Source: JACRAO01 sp964490895 (GTDB taxonomy: Bacteria; Bdellovibrionota; UBA1018). Taken from it: 29,380 nt of DNA. Under the pieces are notes generated by a model. The model made no database searches. It saw only the letters and a program-made list of their open reading frames with translations, and had not been told where the DNA came from. The DNA lies in contig CAZBEI010000015.1 in assembly GCA_964490895.1 (NCBI GenBank), positions 1 to 29,380 of the forward strand, read 5' to 3'. Below are positions 14,602 to 23,977 of this stretch, piece by piece. Position 1 is the stretch's first letter. Each line of letters opens with the position of its first letter. Made by a program: the position numbers and the translations under genes.

Positions 14602-15140
14602 AAAAAGAGGTACGCCGCGACTCGCTATTTGTTTTCTTCTATTCTCAAAGATCTTCAGAAAAAAATGGTTTTTATTGGAGGGCCGAGGCAGTGTGGAAAG
14701 ACCACATTAGCAAATTCCATTTTAAAAAATTTCCCTTACGAAAAAAATCGAAAAGGCACTTACTTTGATTGGGATTTTGATGAAGATAGAAAAAAAATAT
14801 TAAATCGCCTCTGGGGACGCGAAGACGAGCTTACCATTATTGGCGCCTCCATCCCTTTACGCTTTCGGAGTTGCCAGATGGGATTTCTGCTTCAGAAGCT
14901 CTGAGTCGTTTGATGGCGGTAGGAGGTTTTCCGGAGCCTTTTTTAGATGGTTCTGAAATAGAGGCGCGTAGGTGGAGAAGAGAGCGGTATGAGAAAGTCC
15001 TCAAAGATGATGTCAGAGATTTGGAACCTTTAAGAGATATTCAGACTCTGTCTCTTTTTGTAGATATGCTCAGGCATCGGGTGGGGGGACCTGGGCCGCG
15101 GTCCATCTGGAGTAGTTTATATTTCAGATACTTTTTTTAA
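14602..15140 (+). pseudogene. broken AAA-DUF4143 family ATPase
   Basis: The first frame reads KKRYAATRYLFSSILKDL then MVFIGGPRQCGKTT (Walker A) and FDWDFDEDRKKILNRLWGRE to about 14832. The frame then changes: YHYWRLHPFTLSELPDG and LSRLMAVGGFPEPF ... YEKVLKDDVRDLEPL continue to about 15090, ending in unrelated residues and a stop at 15140. In intact members of this subfamily roughly 50-60 residues, including Walker B and the sensor region, lie between these blocks. An internal deletion with frameshift therefore joined them near 14829-14835, and the C-terminal half with the nuclease-like motif is missing too. The first codon of the natural N terminus would be the CTG at 14599; no ATG is available. 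It belongs to a different subgroup from the two intact DUF4143 genes. It is probably non-functional although its promoter is well preserved. Confidence 0.8.
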
Positions 15141-15227
15141 AATGGAACGCTCCATTGGATAAAATCCGTACTCACCTGCTCAAGCAGCCTAAGCGTTAAG
15201 TCTCTTTGAGTCTTGAGTAACCAGCCC

Positions 15228-16883
15228 TCAGATCATCCTCTTGAGCAATTTTATCGACAGGATGTCTTTGTATTTATTGATATTCAAAAATTCTTCCATG
15301 AATTTTTCCATCCGCTCAGGATCAGGTGCTGACCAGTTAAGACGTTCTACTCGTTCCCTGCGAAAAGCTTGAACTAATGCGCCTGATTCGTCCTTCAAGA
15401 TAAGGACGTTGTTGCTATCAAACGAATGGCTTCGCGCATCTAAGTTAAATGACCCCACAGCAAGAATCTCATTATCCACTGCCATGGTTTTTGTATGGAG
15501 AGAGCCCTGCTTAGGATCTAATTCAAAAATCTGGACCCCAGCCTGACGGAGGGCTTCGTAGTTGCTATAAGCCATGCGATTGACAATTTTGAGATCGGTT
15601 GTCATTGGAGAATTAGTATAGATCCGGACCTTTACGTTGCGCTTGGGCGAAGTTGCAGCCAAAAGCTCTTCATAAATCCGAGTGAGCGCTCCATCCCCGG
15701 TCTCAGGGTCCACATAGAAATAAGCAGTGACGATATCAATTTGTTTTTTTGCAGAGTGGATGAGATCCGCATAGGCTTTTGTAATGGATTTGTTTTCAGG
15801 CTGAGTAAAACCTGTGTTTTCGACCAATATGCCTGGAAGTACCTTTTCTTTTTCGACTCGAAAGACTTTCTCAGACAGCCCCAGTTCAGAAAAATCCTTT
15901 GCTAGGAGAACCTTCTTCTCTAAATCCATTTCTGTCATCGGCTGAGGGAGAATAGAATCTTGATTGTCAAATCTTTCATCTACATAAGCTTGATCAACTG
16001 GTACCGAAAGCGGACTTGACCAAAGCCGATCAAAAGCCTGTTGCTGTGTATTTCCAGCGATTTCAATACCGGATACATCAGTGTCTTGGAACGCGTAATC
16101 TCTCTTTTCCAAGAGTGGATTATTTATCAAGAGTGGATCATCGACATCTACATGGTATTCGTCACTGATATTGCGGCCCCCCATGACAAATTTTTGCCTA
16201 TCTATCACCATTAATTTGTGATGAGTTCGCATTAGAAAAGTTTTGACCTCCTTCTCTAAGTCAGGATCAGCCATCTCCTTAAAAATTTTTACCATTATGG
16301 CAAAGATGTCACCTAAGTCCCAATGGCCCGTCTTTTCATGCCCACTGATGAGATGGGCGACATGAGTATCCTTAAAAGCCAAAGCTAACATTTCCTTGTT
16401 TTGAAAAATCAGCCCGAGAATAAAAGCTTTTGGGTTAATTTTTAGGTGATTGAGTTGTCTGATCAGCTCCTCGCTTGGAGGCCGAAACCGCTTCACTTCG
16501 ATATTGGGATCGGCATTTAACATGAGTAGGGCTGACACTTGAAGCTGGCTCATAAAGTAATCAACTAAAATCCGGATTCGGACTGGAGGATTCTTAGATT
16601 TATTCAAAAGGTCTTTAAAAATCAGTGTAGAGGTCGGGTCATCTTCAATGATAAAATAAGAAAGGTCGATTTGTTTCTCAGCTCCCTGGATTAAACTGCG
16701 CTTCATTCGGAGAGCATCCGAATTGCGATTCATGAGGGTGATGTCAGCAAACTTGCCAGTCAACTCAGAATCAAAATCGCTGGACAAACTGACGGTCGGA
16801 TGCAGACCAATGAAACCAAAAATCCCAAAAAGCGAACCAAAAAACAAAAACGAAGCTAAGCAGGGAAAAGTGGATTTTTTCAT
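15228..16883 (-). CDS. exported phospholipase D/cardiolipin-synthase family protein
   Basis: The 551-aa protein carries two HxKxxxxD motifs: HHKLMVID (His221, Lys223, Asp228) followed by GGRN, and HTKTMAVD (His463, Lys465, Asp470) followed by GSFN. These are the paired half-sites of the phospholipase D superfamily, which transfers or hydrolyses phosphodiesters through a phospho-histidine. The ATG at 16883 is chosen because GGAGG lies just upstream; it opens KKS plus a hydrophobic segment of about 25 residues, a signal peptide or anchor, so the protein should act in the periplasm or envelope. A cardiolipin-synthase-like lipid role is likely, but a nuclease or phospholipase is possible. It is divergent from the efflux operon. 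Confidence 0.88.
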   Translation of the reverse strand: MKKSTFPCLASFLFFGSLFGIFGFIGLHPTVSLSSDFDSELTGKFADITLMNRNSDALRMKRSLIQGAEKQIDLSYFIIEDDPTSTLIFKDLLNKSKNPPVRIRILVDYFMSQLQVSALLMLNADPNIEVKRFRPPSEELIRQLNHLKINPKAFILGLIFQNKEMLALAFKDTHVAHLISGHEKTGHWDLGDIFAIMVKIFKEMADPDLEKEVKTFLMRTHHKLMVIDRQKFVMGGRNISDEYHVDVDDPLLINNPLLEKRDYAFQDTDVSGIEIAGNTQQQAFDRLWSSPLSVPVDQAYVDERFDNQDSILPQPMTEMDLEKKVLLAKDFSELGLSEKVFRVEKEKVLPGILVENTGFTQPENKSITKAYADLIHSAKKQIDIVTAYFYVDPETGDGALTRIYEELLAATSPKRNVKVRIYTNSPMTTDLKIVNRMAYSNYEALRQAGVQIFELDPKQGSLHTKTMAVDNEILAVGSFNLDARSHSFDSNNVLILKDESGALVQAFRRERVERLNWSAPDPERMEKFMEEFLNINKYKDILSIKLLKRMI

Positions 16884-16909
16884 AAATCCTCCAATCAAAA
16901 TGCAAACTC

Positions 16910-16938
16910 TTAATACTCACTATAACTTATCGCGTCAA
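16910..16938 (-). promoter_or_regulatory. promoter of the phospholipase D family gene
   Basis: On the minus strand: TTGACG (16938-16933), 17-bp spacer, TATTAA (16915-16910). The ATG at 16883 is about 20 nt downstream of the expected start. Confidence 0.6.
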
Positions 16939-16946
16939 GCCTAAAG

Positions 16947-16966
16947 CCTGTTATCTCCTGTTATCT
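16947..16966. repeat. tandem 10-bp repeat CCTGTTATCT
   Basis: Two perfect head-to-tail copies lie between the divergent phospholipase and efflux genes, directly before a TTGTCA. It is a candidate regulator site for the efflux operon. A TATAAA at 16993-16998 is so near the ATG at 17004 that a leaderless transcript is possible. Confidence 0.4.
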
Positions 16967-17003
16967 TTGTCACAATTTAACTTTAATAGTCGTATAAATA
17001 GGT

Positions 17004-18191
17004 ATGCAGTTCCAAACTCTTTTAATAATTCTTTTAGTTTTTTTAACGCCAAAAGCTCAGGCTCAAGACCTCATGCCTCTTTCCCTCTTCTTAAACAAGG
17101 TCAGGGAGCAAAATCTTGATCTCAAAATAGAGTCTGCAAAATCAGAGGCTTCGAGTGCTAAATCCATTGGTTTAGCAATCCCCCCCCCGATGCTCGGAGT
17201 CAGTCAGATGAGAGAAGACTCTGGCAACAAAGCCATAGGTTTCGAAATAAGTCAGACGCTCCCCTTTCCCACTAAGCTTACAGGAGATTATTCGGCGAGA
17301 GCGCTGGCTTCAAAATCTCAGAATGAATCTCAATTGGCCCGTAAAAATGAAATTTTAGCTGAAGCCAAGTTTCATTATATTTCTCTCTGGAGCGCACAGC
17401 AAAGGCTTGTTTTTCTCTTAGAAAAAAAGAGCCTTCTCGAAAGTCATATTAAACTCTCTCGCTCAGGTGCACGCTCAGATAGCTTTGCAAGCCTCCACGT
17501 TTTGAAATCTGAATCTGACTTAGATCTTTTAGAAAACGAAATCCTCACAGAAGAACAACAGATCCAAGAAAAACAAAGCGAAGCGGCTGTTTTGATGAGC
17601 CAGGATCCAACAAATTTTCAGATCACGACCGAAGAACCTCCCCTCTCTCCACCCCCTAAAAATAATTCTATTGAGCATTCTCATCAGATCGAGAGGGTGA
17701 AATGGAGTCTAGAAAGTTTGAGATCTAAAGAGTCTGTGGCAAAGTCGTTTTGGTTTCCTGATCTCAGTTTTCGCTACAAACAAATAGGAGCTTCTAGCCT
17801 GGCGTCTCGCTACAATGAGGTCATGGTTGGTATAACGCTCCCATTTGTTTTTTTCTGGGGACCCCATTCTGAATCTAATACGGCCAGTGCAGAAAGAGCG
17901 CAGGCAGAATTTGAATTAGAAAAACAAAGGCTCAGCATTCGTGCAAAAAAAACAATTGCCTTGAGTAAAATAGAATCCCTCAAAAAACAAATGGAGACAT
18001 TGAATCAAAAACTGATTCCACGAGCTGAAAAACGCATGAAGCTTATCCACAATCTTGCGCCCCGAGACATGGAAACTTTGCAGAACCACCTTGAAACAGT
18101 AGAGGCTCTCCCAGATTTAAAATTAAAGGTATTAGAACTTCGTTTAGAATACGAACAAACTGTGTCTTTTTTAGAGAGGAGCTCCCCATGA
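17004..18191 (+). CDS. TolC-like outer-membrane efflux protein (CusC/CzcC type)
   Basis: The 395-aa product begins with a signal peptide ending KAQA-QD. It then shows the long amphipathic helical repeats of outer-membrane efflux factors (LFLNKVREQNLDLKIESAKSEAS near the start, and a second half-repeat with SESNTASAERAQAEFELEK). Proteins of this family form trimeric channels linking an inner-membrane RND pump to the outside. It lacks a lipobox, unlike many CusC relatives, and is shorter than the usual 420-470 residues. It is first of three overlapping or adjacent genes; the stop overlaps the next start by 4 bp (ATGA). No Shine-Dalgarno is visible before the ATG, but the signal peptide fixes the start. 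Confidence 0.88.
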   Translation: MQFQTLLIILLVFLTPKAQAQDLMPLSLFLNKVREQNLDLKIESAKSEASSAKSIGLAIPPPMLGVSQMREDSGNKAIGFEISQTLPFPTKLTGDYSARALASKSQNESQLARKNEILAEAKFHYISLWSAQQRLVFLLEKKSLLESHIKLSRSGARSDSFASLHVLKSESDLDLLENEILTEEQQIQEKQSEAAVLMSQDPTNFQITTEEPPLSPPPKNNSIEHSHQIERVKWSLESLRSKESVAKSFWFPDLSFRYKQIGASSLASRYNEVMVGITLPFVFFWGPHSESNTASAERAQAEFELEKQRLSIRAKKTIALSKIESLKKQMETLNQKLIPRAEKRMKLIHNLAPRDMETLQNHLETVEALPDLKLKVLELRLEYEQTVSFLERSSP

Positions 18192-19024
18192 ATAAAAAAT
18201 GGATTGCGATTGTTATTGCACTTGCTGTAATCAGTTTTTGGGTCATTCAAGAAGGGCAAAAATGGCTCGAAAAATCAGACCCAAAAGACAAGACTTCTGT
18301 CTCAAAGGTGGAGGGTTCATCTTATTGGACCTGTCCCATGCACCCTCAAATTCATTCGGCTCACCCTGGCGAATGCCCCATTTGCCATATGAAACTCGTT
18401 CAGGTCAAAGAACAAGTTCAAGAGAAAAAAATCCCTGAAGAGAAAAGAACCTCGGTGCAAACCACCTCTCAACAACTCGAACTCTTAGGGATACAAAAAC
18501 AAGAGGTCGAAAAAATGACACTCTTAGTACGGATCCCCATTTCTGGGCGTGTGCTGTCCTCGTCTTCTGTGGCATTTCAGGTGTACGAAAAAGATTTAAG
18601 ATATATTCACCGCGGACTGAATTTTAAAGGCCAAGGGAGTATTTATTCTGAAGAAGAAATTTCTGGTGTGGTCACTTCTATAGATTCAATTGTGGACCCC
18701 ACAAGTCGCACAGTGCGTGTGGTTGGATCTATTCGCAAAGGCCCACATGGTTTAATTGCAGAAACAAGTTTTCGTGGAGAAATCGAAATCGAACTGAAAG
18801 ACAAAATAGCCATTTCCGCAAGCTCTGTTTTGCATACCGGTCAGGGAGATCTTGTGTACATCCTCGAAGGAAAAAATCTATTTGCTCCAAAAAAAGTCCA
18901 ATTAGGTTTAAAGACTGAAAGCTTTTACGAAGTCATCTCAGGTTTAAATGCAGGGGACATCATCAGCTCAGGTCCTAATTTTTTAATGGATTCAGAGGCA
19001 AAGATCAGGGGAGCCAATAATTAA
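18188..19024 (+). CDS. compact CusB-like adaptor with heavy-metal-binding domain
   Basis: This is the periplasmic adaptor (membrane fusion protein) of the efflux system. The 278-aa protein has an N-terminal membrane anchor (residues 5-20) and a heavy-metal-binding motif YWTCPMHP ... GECPICHMKL (47-70). It then shows the start of the adaptor core (LELLGIQKQEVE, IPISGRV) and VYEKDL (132-137). The beta-barrel end ISGVVTSIDSIVDPTSRTVRV (159-179) and the membrane-proximal domain (VYILEGKN ... VISGLNAGDII) follow. Usual CusB proteins are about 400 aa; the lipoyl domain and alpha-helical hairpin expected between ISGRV and VYEKDL are absent. The reading frame is uninterrupted. AGGAG lies 6 nt before the ATG, within the upstream gene. 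Its ability to bridge to the outer-membrane factor is doubtful. Confidence 0.85.
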   Translation: MNKKWIAIVIALAVISFWVIQEGQKWLEKSDPKDKTSVSKVEGSSYWTCPMHPQIHSAHPGECPICHMKLVQVKEQVQEKKIPEEKRTSVQTTSQQLELLGIQKQEVEKMTLLVRIPISGRVLSSSSVAFQVYEKDLRYIHRGLNFKGQGSIYSEEEISGVVTSIDSIVDPTSRTVRVVGSIRKGPHGLIAETSFRGEIEIELKDKIAISASSVLHTGQGDLVYILEGKNLFAPKKVQLGLKTESFYEVISGLNAGDIISSGPNFLMDSEAKIRGANN

Positions 19025-19029
19025 ACTAT

Positions 19030-22000
19030 ATGATTAAAAAAATTATTGAATTCTCTGCATACAACCGTTTTTTTGTTCTGTTCCTCACTCTTGTGCTTGT
19101 TCTGGGTGGCATCTACTCACTCAAAAAAATTCCACTCGACGCCATTCCAGACCTCTCTGATACTCAAGTCATCATTTATTCTCGTTGGGATCGCTCACCT
19201 GACATTTTAGAAAATCAAGTGACCTATCCGATTGTATCCTCAATGCTTGGAGCGCCGAAAGTAAAATCTGTACGAGGATTTTCGGATTATGGATTTTCGT
19301 ACGTCTACGTGATTTTCGAAGACGGAACGGATCTCTATTGGGCCAGAAGTCGTGTGTTAGAAAGTCTTAATCGTATTTCCTCGCAACTCCCAGGTGGAGT
19401 CAAAACTGAAATTGGGCCAGATGCAACCAGTGTGGGTTGGGTCTATCAATATGCTCTCCGAGATGAGTCGGGGCGTTTTAATTCTGCTGATTTAAGATCC
19501 ATGCAAGATTGGCTGATTCGGTTTCAACTTCAGTCAGTCCCAGGTGTTGCAGAAGTGGCCGCTGTGGGCGGATTTATAAAGCAGTATCAAGTCAAGGTGG
19601 ATCCTACAAAACTAGCTCTTTTTCAGGTCACTCTCAATCAAGTCCTAGAAGCAGTTAAAAATTCGAATCAAGAAAGCGGAGGCCGAACCATCGAGTTTTC
19701 TGGAACTGAGGCCATGGTTAGAAGCCGCGGGTTGGTGGACAAGGTCGAGGATATAGAAGATGCCGTCGTAGACTACAATCCTAAGAGCCGAGCCCCTATT
19801 CTTGTCAAGCAAGTGGCCACTGTTTCTATCGGTCCTGAGATGCGCCGTGGGATCACGGACTTTAGTGGCTTAGGAGATACGGTCGGTGGGATTATCGTCA
19901 TGAGGCAAGGCGAAGACGCCCCTGCTGTTATTTCACACGTAAAAGATAAAATAAAAGACCTGCAAAAAACTCTCCCAGAAGGTGTAAAAATAATCTCCGT
20001 TTACGACCGTTCTGACTTAATTAAGCGAGCCATCGAAACTCTAAAATCTACACTCTTCGAGGAGCTTATTATTGTCAGTCTTATCATTTTGCTTTTTCTC
20101 TGGCATATCCCATCCGCCATTGTTCCGATTATTACAATCCCTGTAGCGGTACTCTTAGCTTTTATTCCACTTTATCTGATTGGCCAAACTTCTAATATTA
20201 TGTCGCTTGCAGGAATTGCCATCTCAATTGGAGTCCTTGTTGATGGAGCTATTGTAGAAGTCGAAAACGCCTACCGAAAAATTCAGCTCTGGCATGCCGG
20301 TGGTCGAAAGGGGGATTTTTTTAAAGTGAGATTAGACGCTCTCAAAGAAGTAGGACCCTCCGTGTTTTTTTCTCTACTCGTGATTGCGGTGGCTTTTATT
20401 CCGATTTTTACTTTGGTGGATCAAGAAGGCAGGCTCTTTAGGCCGCTGGCGCTTTCTAAAAATTTTGCAATGGCCATTGCAGCTCTCCTGGCTATTACAC
20501 TGGATCCTGCGATGCGAATGCTCTTTGCGCGAGCGGACAAATTTAGCACTTCAAAAAAGTGGCTCAATGAAATAGGGAACAGACTTTTAGTGGGGACTTA
20601 TTACGCCGAGAGCAAACATCCAATCACTCGAAGGCTTTTTAAAATCTACGAACCTACCCTAGCATGGGTTCTCAAACACAAAAAACACACTCTCGGGTTC
20701 GCGGCCATCGGCATGGCCTCTATTATTCCCGGCTTTATGATGCTGGGATCTGAATTTATGCCCACTCTTCATGAGGGAAGCCTGCTTTACATGCCCACGG
20801 CGCTGCCTGGAATATCCGTAAGCGAAGCGCAGAGAGTTTTGACGTTACAAGACAAAATCCTAAAATCATTTCCGGAGGTGGATACGGTTTTTGGAAAGGC
20901 GGGACGAGCTGAGACTTCGACAGACACGGCGCCACTGAGCATGATAGAAACCACGATTTCTCTCAAACCAAAATCGCTGTGGAGAAAAAACATGAGCGAA
21001 GAAAAGCTCATCGAAGAAATGAATGAAAAACTCGGTTTTCTTGGAATGCCCAACATCTGGACAATGCCCATCAAAAACCGCATCGACATGCTCTCGACGG
21101 GTATCAGAAGTCCTATTGGAATTAAAATTTTTGGGCCGAATCTTAAGACAATTCAGTCCCTTGGAGAAAACATCGAAAAAGAACTAAAAACCTTAGACGG
21201 TACAAGGACCGTCATCGCAGAGCGAATTGCAAGCGGCTATTTTTTGGACATTGATTTTGACCGCGAAAAACTGAAATCTTTTGGACTCTCACTCAAAAAT
21301 GCGCAAGATCAGGCCATGACAGGCATCGGTGGAGAAAATGTTTCTCAGATCTTAGCCACTCGCGAACGTTATCCCATTCAGGTGCGAGTGGCTCCTGCTT
21401 TTAGACAAGATAGAGAAAGCATTAATCGTATTCTGATTACAAGCCCCACGGGGGCTCAAATTCCGCTCAGTTCCATTGCGAAAGTGCGATTTAACGAAGG
21501 ACCCAGCATGATCCGTGATGAAAATGCTTCCCTTGTGGGCTATGTCTACGTTGATATTGATCCGAGCCTTATAGATATTGGCTCTTATGTCGAAAAAGCG
21601 AAATTGCATCTTAAAAATAAAATTCGGATCCCCGAAGGCTATCTCATAGCGTGGAGCGGGCAATTCGAAAATATGGCGCGGGTCAAAGAACGACTCAAGG
21701 TGGTTATACCGCTCACTCTTCTGTTGATTATTTTCCTTCTCTATTTCAATACAAGGTCGTGGGTAAAAACAGGAATTGTTCTCCTGGCTGTTCCCTTTTC
21801 TTTGATCGGAGCGGTCTGGCTACTAGTTGCGCTGGGTTACAATCTTTCGATTGCGGCTTGGGTTGGGATGATCGCGCTGCTTGGATTAGACGCTGAGACG
21901 GGTGTTTTTATGCTCATGTATTTGGATCTCGCCTATGGTGATCGTGTGAAAAAAGGAGAGATGAACTCTCTTTTGGATCTCAAAAACGCAGTGATCGAGG

Positions 22001-22218
22001 GTGCCGTACACAGAGTGCGACCAAAACTGATGACCGTTGCCGCTCTTTTTATGGGGCTTTTGCCCATCTTGTGGTCTACCGGAGCTGGGGCAGATGTGAT
22101 GAAGAGAATTGCAGCTCCAATGATCGGCGGACTCTTTACTTCGTTTCTGTTGGAACTTTTAATTTATCCAGTGGTGTTTTACCTGTGGAAACAGAAAACT
22201 TGGATTTACTTGAAGTAA
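19030..22218 (+). CDS. cusA: CusA-type copper/silver RND efflux pump
   Basis: The 1062-aa protein is a complete heavy-metal RND transporter of the inner membrane. It has an N-terminal helix, two large periplasmic loops and the usual 12-helix plan. Asp405 lies in VDGAIVEVENAY of helix 4 (proton relay, equivalent to Asp405 of E. coli CusA). Three methionines, Met588 (LLYMPT), Met638 (APLSMIET) and Met687 (RIDMLSTG), correspond to the CusA metal triad Met573, Met623 and Met672 at a constant offset of 15. LGLDAETG and RPKLMTV carry the other conserved charged residues. This points to Cu(I)/Ag(I) rather than Zn/Co/Cd. It starts 5 bp after the adaptor gene. No CusF-like chaperone or metal regulator gene is next to it. 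Confidence 0.93.
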   Translation: MIKKIIEFSAYNRFFVLFLTLVLVLGGIYSLKKIPLDAIPDLSDTQVIIYSRWDRSPDILENQVTYPIVSSMLGAPKVKSVRGFSDYGFSYVYVIFEDGTDLYWARSRVLESLNRISSQLPGGVKTEIGPDATSVGWVYQYALRDESGRFNSADLRSMQDWLIRFQLQSVPGVAEVAAVGGFIKQYQVKVDPTKLALFQVTLNQVLEAVKNSNQESGGRTIEFSGTEAMVRSRGLVDKVEDIEDAVVDYNPKSRAPILVKQVATVSIGPEMRRGITDFSGLGDTVGGIIVMRQGEDAPAVISHVKDKIKDLQKTLPEGVKIISVYDRSDLIKRAIETLKSTLFEELIIVSLIILLFLWHIPSAIVPIITIPVAVLLAFIPLYLIGQTSNIMSLAGIAISIGVLVDGAIVEVENAYRKIQLWHAGGRKGDFFKVRLDALKEVGPSVFFSLLVIAVAFIPIFTLVDQEGRLFRPLALSKNFAMAIAALLAITLDPAMRMLFARADKFSTSKKWLNEIGNRLLVGTYYAESKHPITRRLFKIYEPTLAWVLKHKKHTLGFAAIGMASIIPGFMMLGSEFMPTLHEGSLLYMPTALPGISVSEAQRVLTLQDKILKSFPEVDTVFGKAGRAETSTDTAPLSMIETTISLKPKSLWRKNMSEEKLIEEMNEKLGFLGMPNIWTMPIKNRIDMLSTGIRSPIGIKIFGPNLKTIQSLGENIEKELKTLDGTRTVIAERIASGYFLDIDFDREKLKSFGLSLKNAQDQAMTGIGGENVSQILATRERYPIQVRVAPAFRQDRESINRILITSPTGAQIPLSSIAKVRFNEGPSMIRDENASLVGYVYVDIDPSLIDIGSYVEKAKLHLKNKIRIPEGYLIAWSGQFENMARVKERLKVVIPLTLLLIIFLLYFNTRSWVKTGIVLLAVPFSLIGAVWLLVALGYNLSIAAWVGMIALLGLDAETGVFMLMYLDLAYGDRVKKGEMNSLLDLKNAVIEGAVHRVRPKLMTVAALFMGLLPILWSTGAGADVMKRIAAPMIGGLFTSFLLELLIYPVVFYLWKQKTWIYLK

Positions 22219-22244
22219 GGCCCAAGCAGCGTTAGAAGAAAGTC

Positions 22245-22970
22245 ATGGGTGCACAATGGAAACAGGCAGGCCGAGTCGAAAACTCCTCTAAACGCGGGGC
22301 TCTGATCAGTAAGCTGGTCAAAGAAATCATGGTTGCTGCAAAAAGTGGAGATCCCTCTCCAGATAATAACCATCGTCTTCGTGCTGCTGTTGAGGCCGCA
22401 CGAAAAGCTTCGGTCCCCAGGGACACCATCGAAAGAGCAATCAAAAAAGGTTCGGGTCAGTTAGAGGGTCAGGTCAGTTATGAGAAAATAACGTACGAAG
22501 GCTTTGCGCCATTTCAGGTACCTGTCATTGTAGAGTGCTTAACAGACAACAAGAACCGTACTGCTGCAGATATCCGATCACTGTTCAAAAAGGCTCAGTT
22601 GGGCTCCATTGGGAGTGTGACTTGGATGTTTGACCGATATGGAATCGTAGAGGCCACTCACACAGGCACGAACATGGATATCGAAGGAGTTGCCATCGAG
22701 GCAGGAGCTCAGAATGTAGAATCACTGGAAACTGTAGACGTGCCCGCAGGTCAGGTCGGAGCCCGTTTTTTCTGTGACCCCAAGGACTTGGATTCTGTCA
22801 GCAAGTGGCTAAACGATTCAGCGTGGACCATCACTCTCTCTGAACTCAGCTTTGTCGCAAAAAATTACCTTCATTTGCCTTTCGATCAGAAAAATGAGGT
22901 GATGGCGTTTCTCAATGATGTGGACAATCACGATGATGTGCATCGGGTCTTTGCTGCAATCAAAGGCTAA
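22245..22970 (+). CDS. yebC: YebC/TACO1 family protein
   Basis: The 241-aa protein matches the YebC family along its length: MGAQWKQAGR at the N terminus, SKLVKEIMVAAKSGDPSPDNNHRL, PRDTIERAIKKG, the YEGF block (69-80), and a central DNKNRTAADIRSLFKKAQLGSIGSVTWMF segment. Family members were first annotated as transcription regulators; recent work links YebC/TACO1 to translation through difficult (proline-rich) sequences in the cytoplasm. It starts 26 bp after the pump gene on the same strand and may be co-transcribed, though no functional link is expected. Its stop overlaps by 4 bp the stop of the convergent gene at 22967. Confidence 0.92.
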   Translation: MGAQWKQAGRVENSSKRGALISKLVKEIMVAAKSGDPSPDNNHRLRAAVEAARKASVPRDTIERAIKKGSGQLEGQVSYEKITYEGFAPFQVPVIVECLTDNKNRTAADIRSLFKKAQLGSIGSVTWMFDRYGIVEATHTGTNMDIEGVAIEAGAQNVESLETVDVPAGQVGARFFCDPKDLDSVSKWLNDSAWTITLSELSFVAKNYLHLPFDQKNEVMAFLNDVDNHDDVHRVFAAIKG

Positions 22971-23974
22971 ATCCCATACCCCACTCCCAAGGAAATCGTA
23001 GTGGAATTGATAGATATCCCCTGAATCAAAAGCTTAATATTAGAGATATCAAAGAGCGCAATGATGGGATGATTATTTTTTTGGAGATAGGTATAGGATA
23101 CTCCGAATGCAATTTCTCGGTCCGAAAGACTTCGGATTTTTAATTTCCCTGAAACAGGAGAGTATTTGAGATAAGTTGAAATTGAACTCCCGTTGTTTAA
23201 TATCCTGCGTAGAGTTGGAAAAATTTGAGGACCCATCATGTTTTTAAATCCAAACTGGCTCGAGGTCACAAAACTGGTGACATAATAAACCCCACCTAAG
23301 AGGCTTAGCTTCCAGGGTTCTTGGAGCCAGGGTAAAATATATCCAAATCTGGCGTTTACCCCCAAAAACCGTGCTGTGATACTGGGAGTTCTACTCAATG
23401 GGAATAAAGTGAAAAACACGCTGGCACCCACATCCCAGCGCTTAGAAAATACAGATCGTAAATATTGTATTTTTCCTGTCACTGCAATCTCAGAATAGTC
23501 GGAGACTCCTGTTTCTGTGTAAGCAATACTGGAAAACTGGAGTGCTGGGACAATTGCGACTTGGCTAGGGAAGTCGCTATTAATTTCTTCCTTTTCTATT
23601 CCTATTGTCATCACTTGGACTTGTACAATTTGTCTCTCGACTTCGCCTAAGGGTCCAATTGCTGTCAGTTCGATCGGAGTAATTTTTTTAGTGACTGGGA
23701 TTTCCATCGTAAACTCACCCTTTTCAGAAAGCGTCGTAGGCTCCGCATCTCTTATCAAATTCCAATCTTCGTTGGCATAGTTTCCCTTCAAAATGACACT
23801 GATTTTAGTCTTATTTTCGACTTCGATGGTTTTAACCAAAGGTTCTTCGGACACCCATTGTAAGTTTGTAATTTTTTCGTTCGACTCTGGAATGACCAAC
23901 TTGGCTTTGAGCTCATAGGCAAAGGAGGATTGAGAAAAAAGGAGGGTGATTAAAATAAAGTTTATTTTTTTCAT
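22967..23974 (-). CDS. exported protein, probable outer-membrane barrel
   Basis: The 335-aa protein has a signal peptide (MKK, hydrophobic run, SSFA-YE). An N-terminal half of Ig-like beta character follows (VENKTKISVILKGNY, GEFTMEIPVTKKITPIELTAIGPLGEVE). The C-terminal half alternates aromatic and hydrophobic residues like membrane beta strands (FARFGY-like turns, YLKYSPVSGKLKI, AFGVSYTYLQ, SLGVGYGI at the end). I recognise no named family. It begins 3 bp after the stop of the beta-propeller lipoprotein gene, so the two are very likely co-transcribed and translationally coupled. It could anchor or present the propeller, which is inference only. Confidence 0.7.
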   Translation of the reverse strand: MKKINFILITLLFSQSSFAYELKAKLVIPESNEKITNLQWVSEEPLVKTIEVENKTKISVILKGNYANEDWNLIRDAEPTTLSEKGEFTMEIPVTKKITPIELTAIGPLGEVERQIVQVQVMTIGIEKEEINSDFPSQVAIVPALQFSSIAYTETGVSDYSEIAVTGKIQYLRSVFSKRWDVGASVFFTLFPLSRTPSITARFLGVNARFGYILPWLQEPWKLSLLGGVYYVTSFVTSSQFGFKNMMGPQIFPTLRRILNNGSSISTYLKYSPVSGKLKIRSLSDREIAFGVSYTYLQKNNHPIIALFDISNIKLLIQGISINSTTISLGVGYGI

Positions 23975-23977
23975 AAT

